Part shown: positions 1 to 7,625 of the stretch, in pieces | How positions within the stretch are numbered: position 1 is the stretch's first letter | Layout: each line of letters opens with the position of its first letter | Assembly: GCA_027487575.1 (NCBI GenBank) | Contig: JAIYDJ010000121.1 | Span: 1-40,098 of the forward strand | Reading direction: 5' to 3' | Length of the DNA: 40,098 nt | Source: Rhodobacter sp. | GTDB lineage: Bacteria > Pseudomonadota > Alphaproteobacteria > Rhodobacterales > Rhodobacteraceae | Made by a program: the position numbers and the translations under genes | The notes under the pieces: model-generated | What the model saw: the letters and a program-made list of their open reading frames with translations, nothing else | What the model was told of the DNA's origin: nothing | The model's database searches: none

Positions 1-2
1 CA

Positions 3-149
3 GCGAAAGCGATCACCGAGATCTTCGGCACGCCCACCACCGAGAACGAGCGTGGCTGGCTGACCGAGCTGCGTGACGCGTCCGACAACAGCGACCCGAG
101 ACTGGCTGCTCGATCGCGTTCTGCTCTGAGAGGGGTCTTCGGGAAATGA
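3..149 (+). CDS. C-terminal fragment of an unidentified protein (5' end outside window)
   Basis: An open frame enters from the left edge and ends at TGA 147-149, giving about 48 residues. The visible part is hydrophilic and mixed-charge (around ...EIFGTPTTENERGWLTEL...), with no motif I recognise. Its stop overlaps the ATG at 146 (ATGA), the arrangement of translationally coupled genes in phage and operon DNA. Together with the two small frames that follow and the tRNA-Pro 3' end nearby, I infer it may belong to an integrated element. The family is unknown. Confidence 0.4.
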   Translation, partial: AKAITEIFGTPTTENERGWLTELRDASDNSDPRLAARSRSALRGVFGK

Positions 150-400
150 GCGCGCGAGGAGACGTTGGTGGTGGTGCTGATGATGATGCTGGTCGCGATC
201 ATGCTGATCATGCTGATCACGCTGATGGTGATGACGGCGGCGTGTTCACTCTTCCGACCGCACCGTCAGGAAAGTGGGACGAGTTGACCTCGAACGAGCA
301 GGCATGGATCGAGTTCATCCGGGTGATCTCTTGCGGAAGCGACCCCAAGATCACGCCGAAACGTGTCGATGCGCTCATGGCGCTCCTCGACGCGGGATGA
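146..400 (+). CDS. Small hypothetical protein, possibly prophage-derived
   Basis: An 84-codon frame starting at ATG 146 overlaps the preceding stop. The first 32 residues are Asp/Gly/His/Ala-rich low complexity and read like the out-of-frame shadow of the membrane peptide encoded at 168-287. The C-terminal 45 residues (from KWDELTSNEQAWIEFIRV on) have balanced composition and look like a folded small domain. The true product may therefore start at the in-frame GTG 242, giving about 52 residues. I do not recognise the family. The position next to a small membrane ORF and a tRNA 3' end suggests a phage lysis or morphogenesis neighbourhood, but this is inference only. Confidence 0.4.
   Translation: MSARGDVGGGADDDAGRDHADHADHADGDDGGVFTLPTAPSGKWDELTSNEQAWIEFIRVISCGSDPKITPKRVDALMALLDAG
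168..287 (+). CDS. Candidate small membrane or lipoprotein peptide (39 aa), holin/spanin-like in size
   Basis: A GTG start at 168 lies 6 bases after GAGGAG (156-161), a strong Shine-Dalgarno. The frame encodes one almost uninterrupted hydrophobic stretch (VVLMMMLVAIMLIMLITL...) followed by MTAAC and a short polar tail ending at TGA 285-287. TAAC resembles a lipobox, so it could be a lipoprotein of Rz1 type, or simply a single-pass membrane peptide. It lies inside the frame annotated at 146-400 in another phase, as overlapping lysis genes often do. The region is built from a degenerate 9-base repeat (gatcatgct-like), so the hydrophobicity could partly be a repeat artefact. Confidence 0.35.
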   Translation: MVVLMMMLVAIMLIMLITLMVMTAACSLFRPHRQESGTS

Positions 401-605
401 GGCGTCGGCGCAGGAAAGGTCAGCCGGTTCCCATGTTGCACATTCCGATTCGGATATTGCTGAGGAGACGTAAGAAATGTCGACGCGCCACTCGGCTGCA
501 TCACCATGGCGATCCTCATCTGGTCCGCTTTTCTTGTCCGGGAGAGTGTTCCGGGCAAGAAAATCTCACTCTGGTAAGTATTTGATATATCGGGATTTTA
601 TCAAT
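401..605. other. Stretch without a convincing gene, between small ORFs and tRNA-Pro
   Basis: After the stop at 398-400 no well-formed gene is visible. A GAGGAG at 461-466 precedes ATG 477, but that frame reads straight through the tRNA gene. Another short frame from ATG 506 to TAA 575 (MAILIWSAFLVRE...) has a hydrophobic start but no ribosome site. The last 45 bases before the tRNA (around 575-605) are unusually AT-rich for this window. The stretch looks like the worn edge of an inserted element. Confidence 0.4.
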
Positions 606-682
606 TGGTCGGAGCGAGAGGATTCGAACCTCCGACCCCCTGCTCCCGAAGCAGGTGCGCTACCAGACTGCGCTACGCTCCG
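606..682 (-). tRNA. tRNA-Pro (anticodon CGG)
   Basis: Read on the minus strand, the acceptor stem CGGAGCG (682-676) pairs perfectly with CGCTCCG (616-610), followed by discriminator A and an encoded CCA (608-606). The anticodon arm CCTGC-TTCGGGA-GCAGG presents CGG, which decodes proline CCG. The T arm GGAGG-TTCGAAT-CCTCT is standard. The 3' end faces the small phage-like ORFs at 3-400, which is the geometry expected when an element has integrated into a tRNA 3' end. Confidence 0.95.
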
Positions 683-694
683 ACCGTGGGGGCG

Positions 695-722
695 GGTTAG
701 CCTGTCGTGCGGCGGTTTGCAA
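695..722 (-). promoter_or_regulatory. Probable promoter of tRNA-Pro
   Basis: On the minus strand TTGCAA (722-717) and CTAACC (700-695) are separated by 16 bases. The -10 box ends 13 bases before the mature tRNA 5' end, a spacing typical of tRNA promoters. The call rests on consensus only. Confidence 0.5.
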
Positions 723-730
723 GGCCCCGC

Positions 731-1702
731 TTACTCGCGCGCGCGGCGGCGGTCGAACAATCGCATCAGCAGGCTGATCCGCGGGAAGGTTCCCGTTTCA
801 AATCTGGACCGGTTTTCCAGGACGGGGCGGTTTTCCGACACCTGCGGCGTGCCTTCGCGCAGCACGATGTAGATGCCGCTGACGATGATGATCGCGGTCC
901 CTGCGGCCGTCCAGATGTCCAGCGCCTCGCCGAAGAACAGCCAGCCATAGACCGCTGCCCACAGGATCTGGCTGTATTGCATGGGGGCCACGATGATCGC
1001 GGGCGCGGTGCGGTAGGCTGCGATGACCAGCATCCCCGCCAGCAGGCTCATGGCGGCCATCGCGGCCAACAGACCGAAATGCGCCACCGGCATCGGCAGA
1101 TAGACGAAGGGCAGCGCCACCCCCGCCACGACGAAGTTCGCCACCATCGGATACAGAAGCAAAAGCACCGGCCGTTCCACAGCCCCGATCTTGCGGATGA
1201 TCACCGAGGTCAGCGCGCCCGTCATCGCCGCGCCCAGCGCCGCCAGATGCCCCGCGCTCAGTTCCACCGTTCCCGGTTGCAGAACAACGATCACCCCGGC
1301 CAGCCCGACGACGATCGCCACCCCCCTGTGCAGCCCGATCCTTTCGCCAAGGATCGGAATCGCCAGAAGGGTGATCAGGATCGGCATCGCGAAGAAGATC
1401 GCATAGCACTGCGCCAGCGGCAGCACCGAAAAGGCATAGAACCCGAAGATTCCGCTCAACACCGCCGACAGGGTGCGAAGGGCCGTCCACCACGGGTGTT
1501 TGGGCTGAAGATTGCCATCGGTGCGGTCGCTCATCAGCAGCATGGTGACCAGAGGAAAGCCCAGCAGGCCCGAGAAGAAGATGATCTGGAACGCCGAATA
1601 GCTTTCGCCCAGAAACTTCACGACCACGTCATGTGTCGCGTAGACGCCAAACGCCGCAAGCGACAGCAGAGCGCCGCGCAGATTGGAGGACAAGGGGATC
1701 AT
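731..1702 (-). CDS. EamA/DMT family transporter (10 TM drug/metabolite transporter type)
   Basis: An inner-membrane protein of 323 residues from ATG 1702. The frame is open further upstream, but that part is Arg/Pro-rich and unlike the family, so MIPLSSNLRGALLSL is the likely N terminus. About ten hydrophobic segments are visible, arranged as two EamA halves, with the family-typical PLAQCYAIFFAMPILITLLA in the first half and APMQYSQILWAAVYGWLFFGE in the second. DMT carriers move metabolites or amines across the inner membrane; the substrate cannot be read here. It is a close paralogue of the next gene (1818-2681), with near-identical blocks in the same order, so the two arose by tandem duplication. 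Confidence 0.88.
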   Translation of the reverse strand: MIPLSSNLRGALLSLAAFGVYATHDVVVKFLGESYSAFQIIFFSGLLGFPLVTMLLMSDRTDGNLQPKHPWWTALRTLSAVLSGIFGFYAFSVLPLAQCYAIFFAMPILITLLAIPILGERIGLHRGVAIVVGLAGVIVVLQPGTVELSAGHLAALGAAMTGALTSVIIRKIGAVERPVLLLLYPMVANFVVAGVALPFVYLPMPVAHFGLLAAMAAMSLLAGMLVIAAYRTAPAIIVAPMQYSQILWAAVYGWLFFGEALDIWTAAGTAIIIVSGIYIVLREGTPQVSENRPVLENRSRFETGTFPRISLLMRLFDRRRARE

Positions 1703-1817
1703 GCAGGGAAACCGGACGTCAGAGAGGCGGCGATGCACCGCCGTTGTCCGGTGCACTGTCGGGGCAAAGGGCGGCGGGCGCAAGGGCGGGCGACACAACC
1801 GCAAGCGGAAAGCCGCG

Positions 1818-2681
1818 TCAGGTGGCCCGGTCGCGCCGTGTCACGATCACCACCCCCGCCAGCGCGATGATCACCACGCCCACGATGGTGCGACCAGTCA
1901 TCCCTTCGCCGAAGAGAAACCATCCCAGCAGGGCCGCCCACAGGATCTGACTGTACTGCATCGGGGCCACCACGATGCCCGGCGCCAGACGATAGGCCGC
2001 GATGATGCACAGATAGCCCGCAAACCCTGCGACCGCCATGAAACCGGTCAGCGCAAGGTCACCCCCCTGCATCGGCACATAGACCAGCGGCAGCACCGCC
2101 GCGGCCACGGCCAGTTGCGCCAGCAGGGGATAAAGCTGCATGACGATCCCCCGCTCGACTCCGCCGGTCATGCGGATGATCACATAATTCGCAGCCCCGA
2201 TCACCGCCGCGGTCAGCGCCGCCAGATGCCCCCACTGCAGGCTTGCGGTGCCAGGGTCCAGCGCCACCAGCACGCCACATAGCCCGGCCAGGATGGCCAG
2301 ACCGCGCGGCAGGTCGATCCGTTCACCCATCAGCGGCACCGACATCAGCGCGATGAAGATCGGCATGGTGAAGAAGATCGCATAGCACTGCGCCAGCGGC
2401 AGCACCGAAAAGGCATAGGTTCCCAGCACCCCGTTGACCACGACCGCGCCGCAGCGCAGGGCCATCAGACGCGGCTTGCGCGGACGTAGGTTGCGGTCCG
2501 CGCCATCAGCCGCCGCATAGACGGCCAGAATGGGCAGGGTCAGCAGGCTGACAAAGAAGATGATCTGGAACGGGCTGTAACCCGGCCCCAGCACCTTGAT
2601 CGACACATCGACGCAGACGAACAGCGCAAAGGCCGCCAGCGACAGCGCCGCCCCTTTCAGGTTTGACGCCGCGGACGTCAC
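1818..2681 (-). CDS. EamA/DMT family transporter, paralogue of the neighbouring gene
   Basis: A protein of 287 residues from a GTG start at 2681, directly abutting the leuB stop (TAA 2684-2682), so it is probably translated from the leuB message by reinitiation. It shows about ten membrane segments in two EamA domains, with PLAQCYAIFFTMPIFIALMS and APMQYSQILWAALLGWFLFGE shared with the gene downstream. The substrate is unknown. The placement after leuB makes export of a branched-chain intermediate conceivable, but that is a guess from position. The C terminus is short and positively charged (VTRRDRAT). Confidence 0.87.
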   Translation of the reverse strand: MTSAASNLKGAALSLAAFALFVCVDVSIKVLGPGYSPFQIIFFVSLLTLPILAVYAAADGADRNLRPRKPRLMALRCGAVVVNGVLGTYAFSVLPLAQCYAIFFTMPIFIALMSVPLMGERIDLPRGLAILAGLCGVLVALDPGTASLQWGHLAALTAAVIGAANYVIIRMTGGVERGIVMQLYPLLAQLAVAAAVLPLVYVPMQGGDLALTGFMAVAGFAGYLCIIAAYRLAPGIVVAPMQYSQILWAALLGWFLFGEGMTGRTIVGVVIIALAGVVIVTRRDRAT

Positions 2682-3788
2682 TTACAGGCTTGCGTCCAGC
2701 GCGGCGATCACCGCGTCTCCCATCTGGCTGGTGCTGACCGGAACGCCACCTTCGGGACCCATCAGGTCGGCGGTGCGAACGCCATCGGCCAGAACCTGTT
2801 CCACTGCCTTTTCAACCCGCGTCGCCTCGTCACCCAGATCGAAGGAATAGCGCAGGGCCATCGCGAACGACAGGATGCAGGCGATGGGGTTGGCCTTGCC
2901 CGTTCTGGCGATGTCGGGCGCAGACCCGTGCACGGGTTCATACAGCGCCTTAGGACGCCCGTTCGCCGCAGGCAGGCCCAGACTGGCCGAGGGCAGCATT
3001 CCGAGCGATCCCGTCAGCATCGCCGCCATGTCCGACAGCATGTCGCCGAACAGGTTGTCAGTCACGATCACGTCGAACTGTTTCGGCCAGCGGCACAACT
3101 GCATCGCGCCCGCATCGGCATACATGTGTGTCAGGGCGACGTCGGGATATTCCTTGTCGTGGATTTCCTGCACGACTTCACGCCAAAGCACGCCGGATTC
3201 CATGACGTTGGCCTTCTCCATCGAGCAGACCTTGTTGTTCCGCCGCCGCGCAAGTTCGAAGGCCGACCGCGCGACGCGGGCAATCTCGGATTCGGTGTAG
3301 CGCTGGGTGTTGATGCCCACGCGTTCGTTGCCTTCAACGAAAATCCCGCGCGGCTCGCCAAAATAGACGCCAGAGGTCAGCTCGCGCACAATGACGATGT
3401 CCAGCCCCGCCACCACGTCGCGCTTGAGGCTGGAAAAATCCGCCAGCGCGTCGAAACATTGCGCCGGGCGCAGGTTGGAAAACAGGTCCATCTCCTTGCG
3501 CAGGCGCAGCAGGCCCCGCTCGGGCTTCAGGCTGAAATCGAGGCTGTCGTACTTCGGTCCGCCCACGGCCCCCAGCAGCACCGCGTCGACCTCCATCGCC
3601 TTTGCCATCGTGGCGTCGGTCAGCGGCACCCCGTGCGCGTCATAGGCACAGCCGCCCACCAGATCCTCGGTCACGTCAAAGACCACGCCACGCCGGTCAC
3701 CGAACCAGCCGATGATCTTTTTGACTTCCGCCATGACTTCCGGCCCGATGCCGTCGCCTGCGAGGATGAGGAGGGATGGATTGGCCAT
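2682..3788 (-). CDS. leuB: 3-isopropylmalate dehydrogenase
   Basis: LeuB oxidises and decarboxylates (2R,3S)-3-isopropylmalate to 2-oxoisocaproate with NAD+ in leucine biosynthesis; it is a cytosolic homodimer. The 368-residue length is standard. Visible family features are the N-terminal [13 protein letters not shown] nucleotide-side loop, the substrate-loop segment [13 protein letters not shown], the metal/substrate region around [17 protein letters not shown], and the NAD-binding [19 protein letters not shown] 3788 is preceded by AGGAG with a 6-base spacer. It is followed immediately by two DMT transporters on the same strand. leuD and leuC lie further upstream on the same strand but are separated by unrelated genes. 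Confidence 0.97.
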   Translation of the reverse strand: MANPSLLILAGDGIGPEVMAEVKKIIGWFGDRRGVVFDVTEDLVGGCAYDAHGVPLTDATMAKAMEVDAVLLGAVGGPKYDSLDFSLKPERGLLRLRKEMDLFSNLRPAQCFDALADFSSLKRDVVAGLDIVIVRELTSGVYFGEPRGIFVEGNERVGINTQRYTESEIARVARSAFELARRRNNKVCSMEKANVMESGVLWREVVQEIHDKEYPDVALTHMYADAGAMQLCRWPKQFDVIVTDNLFGDMLSDMAAMLTGSLGMLPSASLGLPAANGRPKALYEPVHGSAPDIARTGKANPIACILSFAMALRYSFDLGDEATRVEKAVEQVLADGVRTADLMGPEGGVPVSTSQMGDAVIAALDASL

Positions 3789-3868
3789 GTCAGGCTCCTG
3801 AAGGGGTGTCCCGCTGGCCTAGCCAATGCCCCGCGCAGGGTCAAGCCGCGCCGTTCGACCTTCTTTGG

Positions 3869-4744
3869 TCAACGCTCGTAGATCACGTTCCCGGAAATCG
3901 GGTCGCCCATGTTGAACATCGTCGTGATGCTGAAACGCGCCCCGTTTCCCTGTCGTTGCAGCACGATCAGACCAGAGTGACTGCCCTTGATCAGCATCTT
4001 GTCGAGCGTGGGATCGTAGGTGATCTTCAGGATCGAGTCGAATTTGAACCGCTGCATCCCGGCGCCCAGCAACACAATGGTCCGATAGCTGTCGGCACCG
4101 GTCCCCTCGGCGTCGACCTTGTAGGGGCCGGTCGCACGGACCGACGCTGCATGACCAGCCAGAAGGTGGATCAGACCGAAATACGAATTGCCCAGTTTGA
4201 CCCCGATCTCCAGGATGTCGGGCAGGACCGCCGGCTTGCTTTGGCCGCAGAGGCTGCGCAGATTGATCTCGTGCCATGTCGCCCGGTTGGCATAGCGATT
4301 GTCCGGCGCGCTCAACCACCAGTCTTTTTCAGGACCGGCCTGCGGGACGGTCAGCAAGTCGTGCGACATCGCAAACTTCTGGCTGCTGTCCCAGGTGCCG
4401 GCCTGACATTTACCCAAGTGGAGTTGGATCAGGATGTCACCGAACAGCCCCATCTTGTAGATTTCCCAAGTCACGTCGGGATGCCCCGGATTTTTCCCCG
4501 AGCCATTGTAGATCGGGATCTTGACCGCCTTGGGCTTGGTCCCGACGACAAAGGGCGGCGCGGGTGGTGCGTTTGGTGGAACCGAAGGCGCGACCTCACC
4601 ATCACCGCTGGAATACCACTCCATCGTCCTTTTGCAGGTCGGGCACAGGGGTGATGCAAATACGCCCGGCAGGCCTTTGGGCTGCTCGGCGGCATAGGTA
4701 ACCGGCGGCGTATGCTGGCGGCAGCAGAAATAATTGTACGGCAT
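3869..4744 (-). CDS. Unrecognised protein with an N-terminal Cys-rich (zinc-ribbon-like) segment
   Basis: A protein of 291 residues from ATG 4744, which has AAAGGGA about 8 bases upstream. An earlier in-frame ATG (4780) lacks a ribosome site. The N terminus carries CC at residues 7-8 with a nearby His, then CPTC about 30 residues later, a possible zinc-binding pair. A Pro/Ala-rich linker follows (PSVPPNAPPAPPF), then a domain of roughly 220 residues rich in aromatic residues (KDWWLSAPDNRYANRATWHE). No signal peptide or membrane span is seen. I do not recognise the family. It interrupts an otherwise conserved-looking leucine region, and an AT-rich stretch lies at its 5' end, so it may be an acquired accessory gene. 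Confidence 0.7.
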   Translation of the reverse strand: MPYNYFCCRQHTPPVTYAAEQPKGLPGVFASPLCPTCKRTMEWYSSGDGEVAPSVPPNAPPAPPFVVGTKPKAVKIPIYNGSGKNPGHPDVTWEIYKMGLFGDILIQLHLGKCQAGTWDSSQKFAMSHDLLTVPQAGPEKDWWLSAPDNRYANRATWHEINLRSLCGQSKPAVLPDILEIGVKLGNSYFGLIHLLAGHAASVRATGPYKVDAEGTGADSYRTIVLLGAGMQRFKFDSILKITYDPTLDKMLIKGSHSGLIVLQRQGNGARFSITTMFNMGDPISGNVIYER

Positions 4745-4846
4745 CCGGAGTATCCCTTTGGAAAAAAATTTCGGAAACATTACCGAGGCGTGCAGATTCG
4801 GACAACATTGTGGCAGAGGCGCCCCCGGCAAGCTTGTCAGATCGCG

Positions 4847-5878
4847 TTACGGCGCCTCTACCTCCACCCAGACCGGACGGTGACGCGAGGCGGCGGCCAG
4901 CACGGCGGCAAAGGGGTCGCTCTCCGGCGGCCAAAGCACTCCCGATGCCAGCACCGCCAGTCCCGCCGAAGGCAAGACCACCTCCACCCGCAGCCCGCCG
5001 AAATCGTACAACGCGGTATCCAGCGCCGGGTCGCCACGCTGTCCCGGCTCGATCCGCCCCGACGCGCCCCTTGGCGCGGCGTCCTGCAACGACGGATGCG
5101 CCAGCAGACCGGCCATCGCCCCCGGCAACCCCTCGCCATCCACCGGGTCCAAGTTCGACTGCCCCAGCAGAACGAAATCCCCGACGGGTGGCGACCAGTC
5201 GAGCGTCCCTTCCAGCAGCCGCAGCCAGAATGCGGCCTCGTCATGGTTGCGCCGCCCGTTGCGATCCTCGGGGCCGTCGAACACCGGGGGTGTCGCGTAC
5301 CAGCACAACAGCCGGATCACCCCGCCCGGCCCCTGCACCGGCACCTCCCAGTGGCCGGATGTCGACAGACGCTGCACCGCGCGCACCTCTGCCGTCATGT
5401 CGGCGGGCAGAAGCGCGCCCGGCAGATCGACCCAAAGCAGCCCGCTGAAATCCCGCGCACCTTCGGCGAACGGCAAACGCGACAGCACCGCCATGCCGGC
5501 CTGCCCGGCAAAGCGGCCATATCCCATCGCATCGCGCGCCTCGCCGAGCCGGCCGTTGCCGTCCAGGTCAAGCCCGGTCGCCACACCGGTGTTGCCACGC
5601 AGCGCCCGCACATGGCCATACCCGGCCCGCGCCGCCAGTGCCCCCGCCGCCTGCGCCCCCAGATCATAGTCGATGCCCGTCAGAAGGATCACGTCAGCGT
5701 CGAGCCTGTCCAGAACCGTCAGCACAGCTTCGACGGCCGGGTCGCGCCCGGACAGGATGTCGCGCAGCAGCAGGCCCGGCCCGGCGCGCGTCAGTTCGAC
5801 ATTCCACGTGGCGATCCGCAGCGGCGCGGCCATGGCAGGCGCCAGAAGGGCCAGCCAGACCCCGACCAGCCAGATCAG
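4847..5878 (-). CDS. Endonuclease/exonuclease/phosphatase (EEP) fold protein, exported, with altered active site
   Basis: The fold is recognisable from the N-terminal strand PLRIATWNVEL, the LDADVILLTGIDYD strand, GQAGMAVLSRLPF, and VLLGQSNLDP near the middle. A hydrophobic leader (LIWLVGVWLALLAPAMA) precedes it, which suggests export. No ATG, GTG or TTG lies between that leader and the upstream gene's end. The leader needs either a CTG at 5878 (chosen; CTGA overlap with the preceding stop) or ATG 5995 deep inside the upstream gene; ATG 5833 would remove the leader. In typical EEP enzymes the metal-site Glu and the Asp residues of GDFN and SDH are conserved. Here these positions read G, GQSN and SRH, so catalysis is doubtful. 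Confidence 0.75.
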   Translation of the reverse strand: MIWLVGVWLALLAPAMAAPLRIATWNVELTRAGPGLLLRDILSGRDPAVEAVLTVLDRLDADVILLTGIDYDLGAQAAGALAARAGYGHVRALRGNTGVATGLDLDGNGRLGEARDAMGYGRFAGQAGMAVLSRLPFAEGARDFSGLLWVDLPGALLPADMTAEVRAVQRLSTSGHWEVPVQGPGGVIRLLCWYATPPVFDGPEDRNGRRNHDEAAFWLRLLEGTLDWSPPVGDFVLLGQSNLDPVDGEGLPGAMAGLLAHPSLQDAAPRGASGRIEPGQRGDPALDTALYDFGGLRVEVVLPSAGLAVLASGVLWPPESDPFAAVLAAASRHRPVWVEVEAP

Positions 5879-6705
5879 GCAGGCAGGAACGGCCCGACCG
5901 GAACCGCGCTTTCCCGCCGCTTGTCGCGGATCATCGACGCCACGCGACCCATCGCGATGCCGCGCATGAACAGACTGGCGGGAAGGAAGGCCCATGCGGT
6001 CATCGTCCAGATCAGCGTCTGCGGCGAGGTCAATTGCAGCGGCGCGAACCCCGAAGAGGACAGACTGACCACCGCCGGGATCAAGAATGGCAGCAGAAAC
6101 CCTAACGCAATGTTAATGCGCGCATCCCGGTTCAGCCTGTCGACCACGTCACCGCCCGCCGACGGCTCGAAGGTCGGCAGGTTGACCCAGACGTTGAATG
6201 GCGTTCCGGGCCGCGGCCAGGCCCCGGCGCGCAGCAGGATGACAAACAGCGCCATGGACAGCAGCGAGATCAGATAGGCCATGCCCGCCGCAGTGCGGAC
6301 GGCATGGGCCTGCACTTCATTGGGCCCATCCGCAACCATCAACCGCGCCAGCCGCACCGGGCTGTAGGGAAAATCCATCGACGCGCCGATCAGCGCACCC
6401 ACAGCCTCGGTCAGTTCCGTCAGGGTGGTCGGCGCCACGCGCCCCCGCTCGATCAGCGACAGGAAGATCACCGTGGTCAGCAGCATCAGGAACCGCACCC
6501 GGTTGAACGGCTTGGCATCGCGAAACTCGACCAGTCCCGGATAGACGGCGTTGTATTCGACAAAGGTCAGCGCGGCGGCAAAAATCGCGACAAGGGCCAC
6601 CATCTGCTGTGTGTCCGTAGTGACATCGACCAGCAGGACCGATGGCATGGCGATCATCAATGCCACCAGAAACGCGCGCACCAAAGCGCCTGCCATGCGG
6701 GACAT
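5875..6705 (-). CDS. Hypothetical multi-pass membrane protein
   Basis: A protein of 276 residues from ATG 6705. Five or six hydrophobic segments are visible (for example AFLVALMIAMPSVLLV near the N terminus and TAAGMAYLISLLSMALFVIL in the middle), with a basic C terminus (MIRDKRRESAVPVG). A longer form starting with TTG 6807 is possible: that codon has GAAGG 6 bases upstream, better than the site before ATG 6705, and would add 34 soluble residues. I recognise no family motif. The stop overlaps the start proposed for the EEP-fold protein, so the two are probably co-expressed. Confidence 0.75.
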   Translation of the reverse strand: MSRMAGALVRAFLVALMIAMPSVLLVDVTTDTQQMVALVAIFAAALTFVEYNAVYPGLVEFRDAKPFNRVRFLMLLTTVIFLSLIERGRVAPTTLTELTEAVGALIGASMDFPYSPVRLARLMVADGPNEVQAHAVRTAAGMAYLISLLSMALFVILLRAGAWPRPGTPFNVWVNLPTFEPSAGGDVVDRLNRDARINIALGFLLPFLIPAVVSLSSSGFAPLQLTSPQTLIWTMTAWAFLPASLFMRGIAMGRVASMIRDKRRESAVPVGPFLPA

Positions 6706-6910
6706 CACTGCCTTGCCACCCTCGATCCGGTCGGTCCCGATGCGATGCCGGGCCCTTGTTCCGATGAATTCCGCCACTTTGTGGCACACTGCCTCAATCT
6801 TGCCCAAATTGTGCCTTCTTTCGTCATGTCCCGCAACCCGTTGGTTAACATGACGTAATCATTGTGGCCGTTTCACGGAGAATGTGTCGCCGGATTGCAT
6901 CAATGCTGCG

Positions 6911-6939
6911 AAACAAAAGGGCCGCCCCGCGGGCGGCCC
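6911..6939 (-). terminator. Rho-independent terminator of leuD
   Basis: A 9-bp perfect stem, GGGCCGCCC (6919-6927) with GGGCGGCCC (6931-6939) and loop CGC, is followed on the minus strand by TTTTGTTT (6918-6911). It lies about 25 bases past the leuD stop, so leuD transcription probably ends before the membrane-protein gene. Confidence 0.88.
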
Positions 6940-6964
6940 CCTGTCCGGCGTCAACAATCGCGCG

Positions 6965-7570
6965 TCAGGCCCAGGGGCGCAGCGTGCCGAGTTTTGACTC
7001 ATAGGCGTTGATCGACGCGGCCTTTTCCAGCGTCAGCCCGATATCGTCCAGCCCGTTGATCATGCAGTGCTTGCGGTGCGGGTCGATGTCGAACCCGTAC
7101 ACCGTCCCATCCGAAGACGTCACCGTCTGGGCTGCAAGGTCCACCGTCATCCGCGCATTCGCCCCGCGCCGCGCATCCGCCATCAGCGCCTCGACCGCCG
7201 CTTCGGGCAGAACCACGGGCAGGATGCCGTTCTTGAAGCAGTTGTTGTAGAAGATGTCGGCAAAGCTGGTGGAAATCACACAGCGGATGCCGAAATCCAG
7301 CAGCGCCCAGGGCGCATGTTCGCGGCTGGACCCGCAGCCGAAGTTGTCGCCCGCCACGATGATCTCGGCACTGCGATAGGCCGGCTGGTTCAGCACGAAG
7401 TCGGCAATCTCGGCCCCGTCCTGCGTATAGCGCATCTCGTCGAACAGGTTCTTGCCCAGACCCGTCCGGGCGATGGTTTTCAGGAACTGCTTGGGGATGA
7501 TCATGTCGGTGTCGATGTTGACCAGCGGCATAGGTGCCGCAATCCCGGTCAGGGTGGTGAATTTGTCCAT
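6965..7570 (-). CDS. leuD: 3-isopropylmalate dehydratase small subunit
   Basis: LeuD pairs with LeuC to form isopropylmalate isomerase, converting 2- to 3-isopropylmalate. The product is 201 residues, the usual length, from ATG 7570, which has AGGAG with a 6-base spacer; the open frame upstream of it is not LeuD-like. Visible features are the N-terminal [17 protein letters not shown] and the swivel-domain substrate loop [17 protein letters not shown]. leuD is about 2.3 kb from leuC, with a divergent gene pair and a small plus-strand gene in between, although subunit genes of a heterodimer are often adjacent. A strong terminator follows it. Confidence 0.97.
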   Translation of the reverse strand: MDKFTTLTGIAAPMPLVNIDTDMIIPKQFLKTIARTGLGKNLFDEMRYTQDGAEIADFVLNQPAYRSAEIIVAGDNFGCGSSREHAPWALLDFGIRCVISTSFADIFYNNCFKNGILPVVLPEAAVEALMADARRGANARMTVDLAAQTVTSSDGTVYGFDIDPHRKHCMINGLDDIGLTLEKAASINAYESKLGTLRPWA

Positions 7571-7625
7571 GCCATTCTCCTCGCGCTGCATGTCCTTACT
7601 GCAGGCACCCGGACGCATCAAGGGA

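Noticed and set aside
477..872. ORF with a good GAGGAG upstream, reading through tRNA-Pro
   Set aside because: It runs through a structurally perfect tRNA gene and into the end of a transporter gene, and its sequence has no protein character after residue 30.
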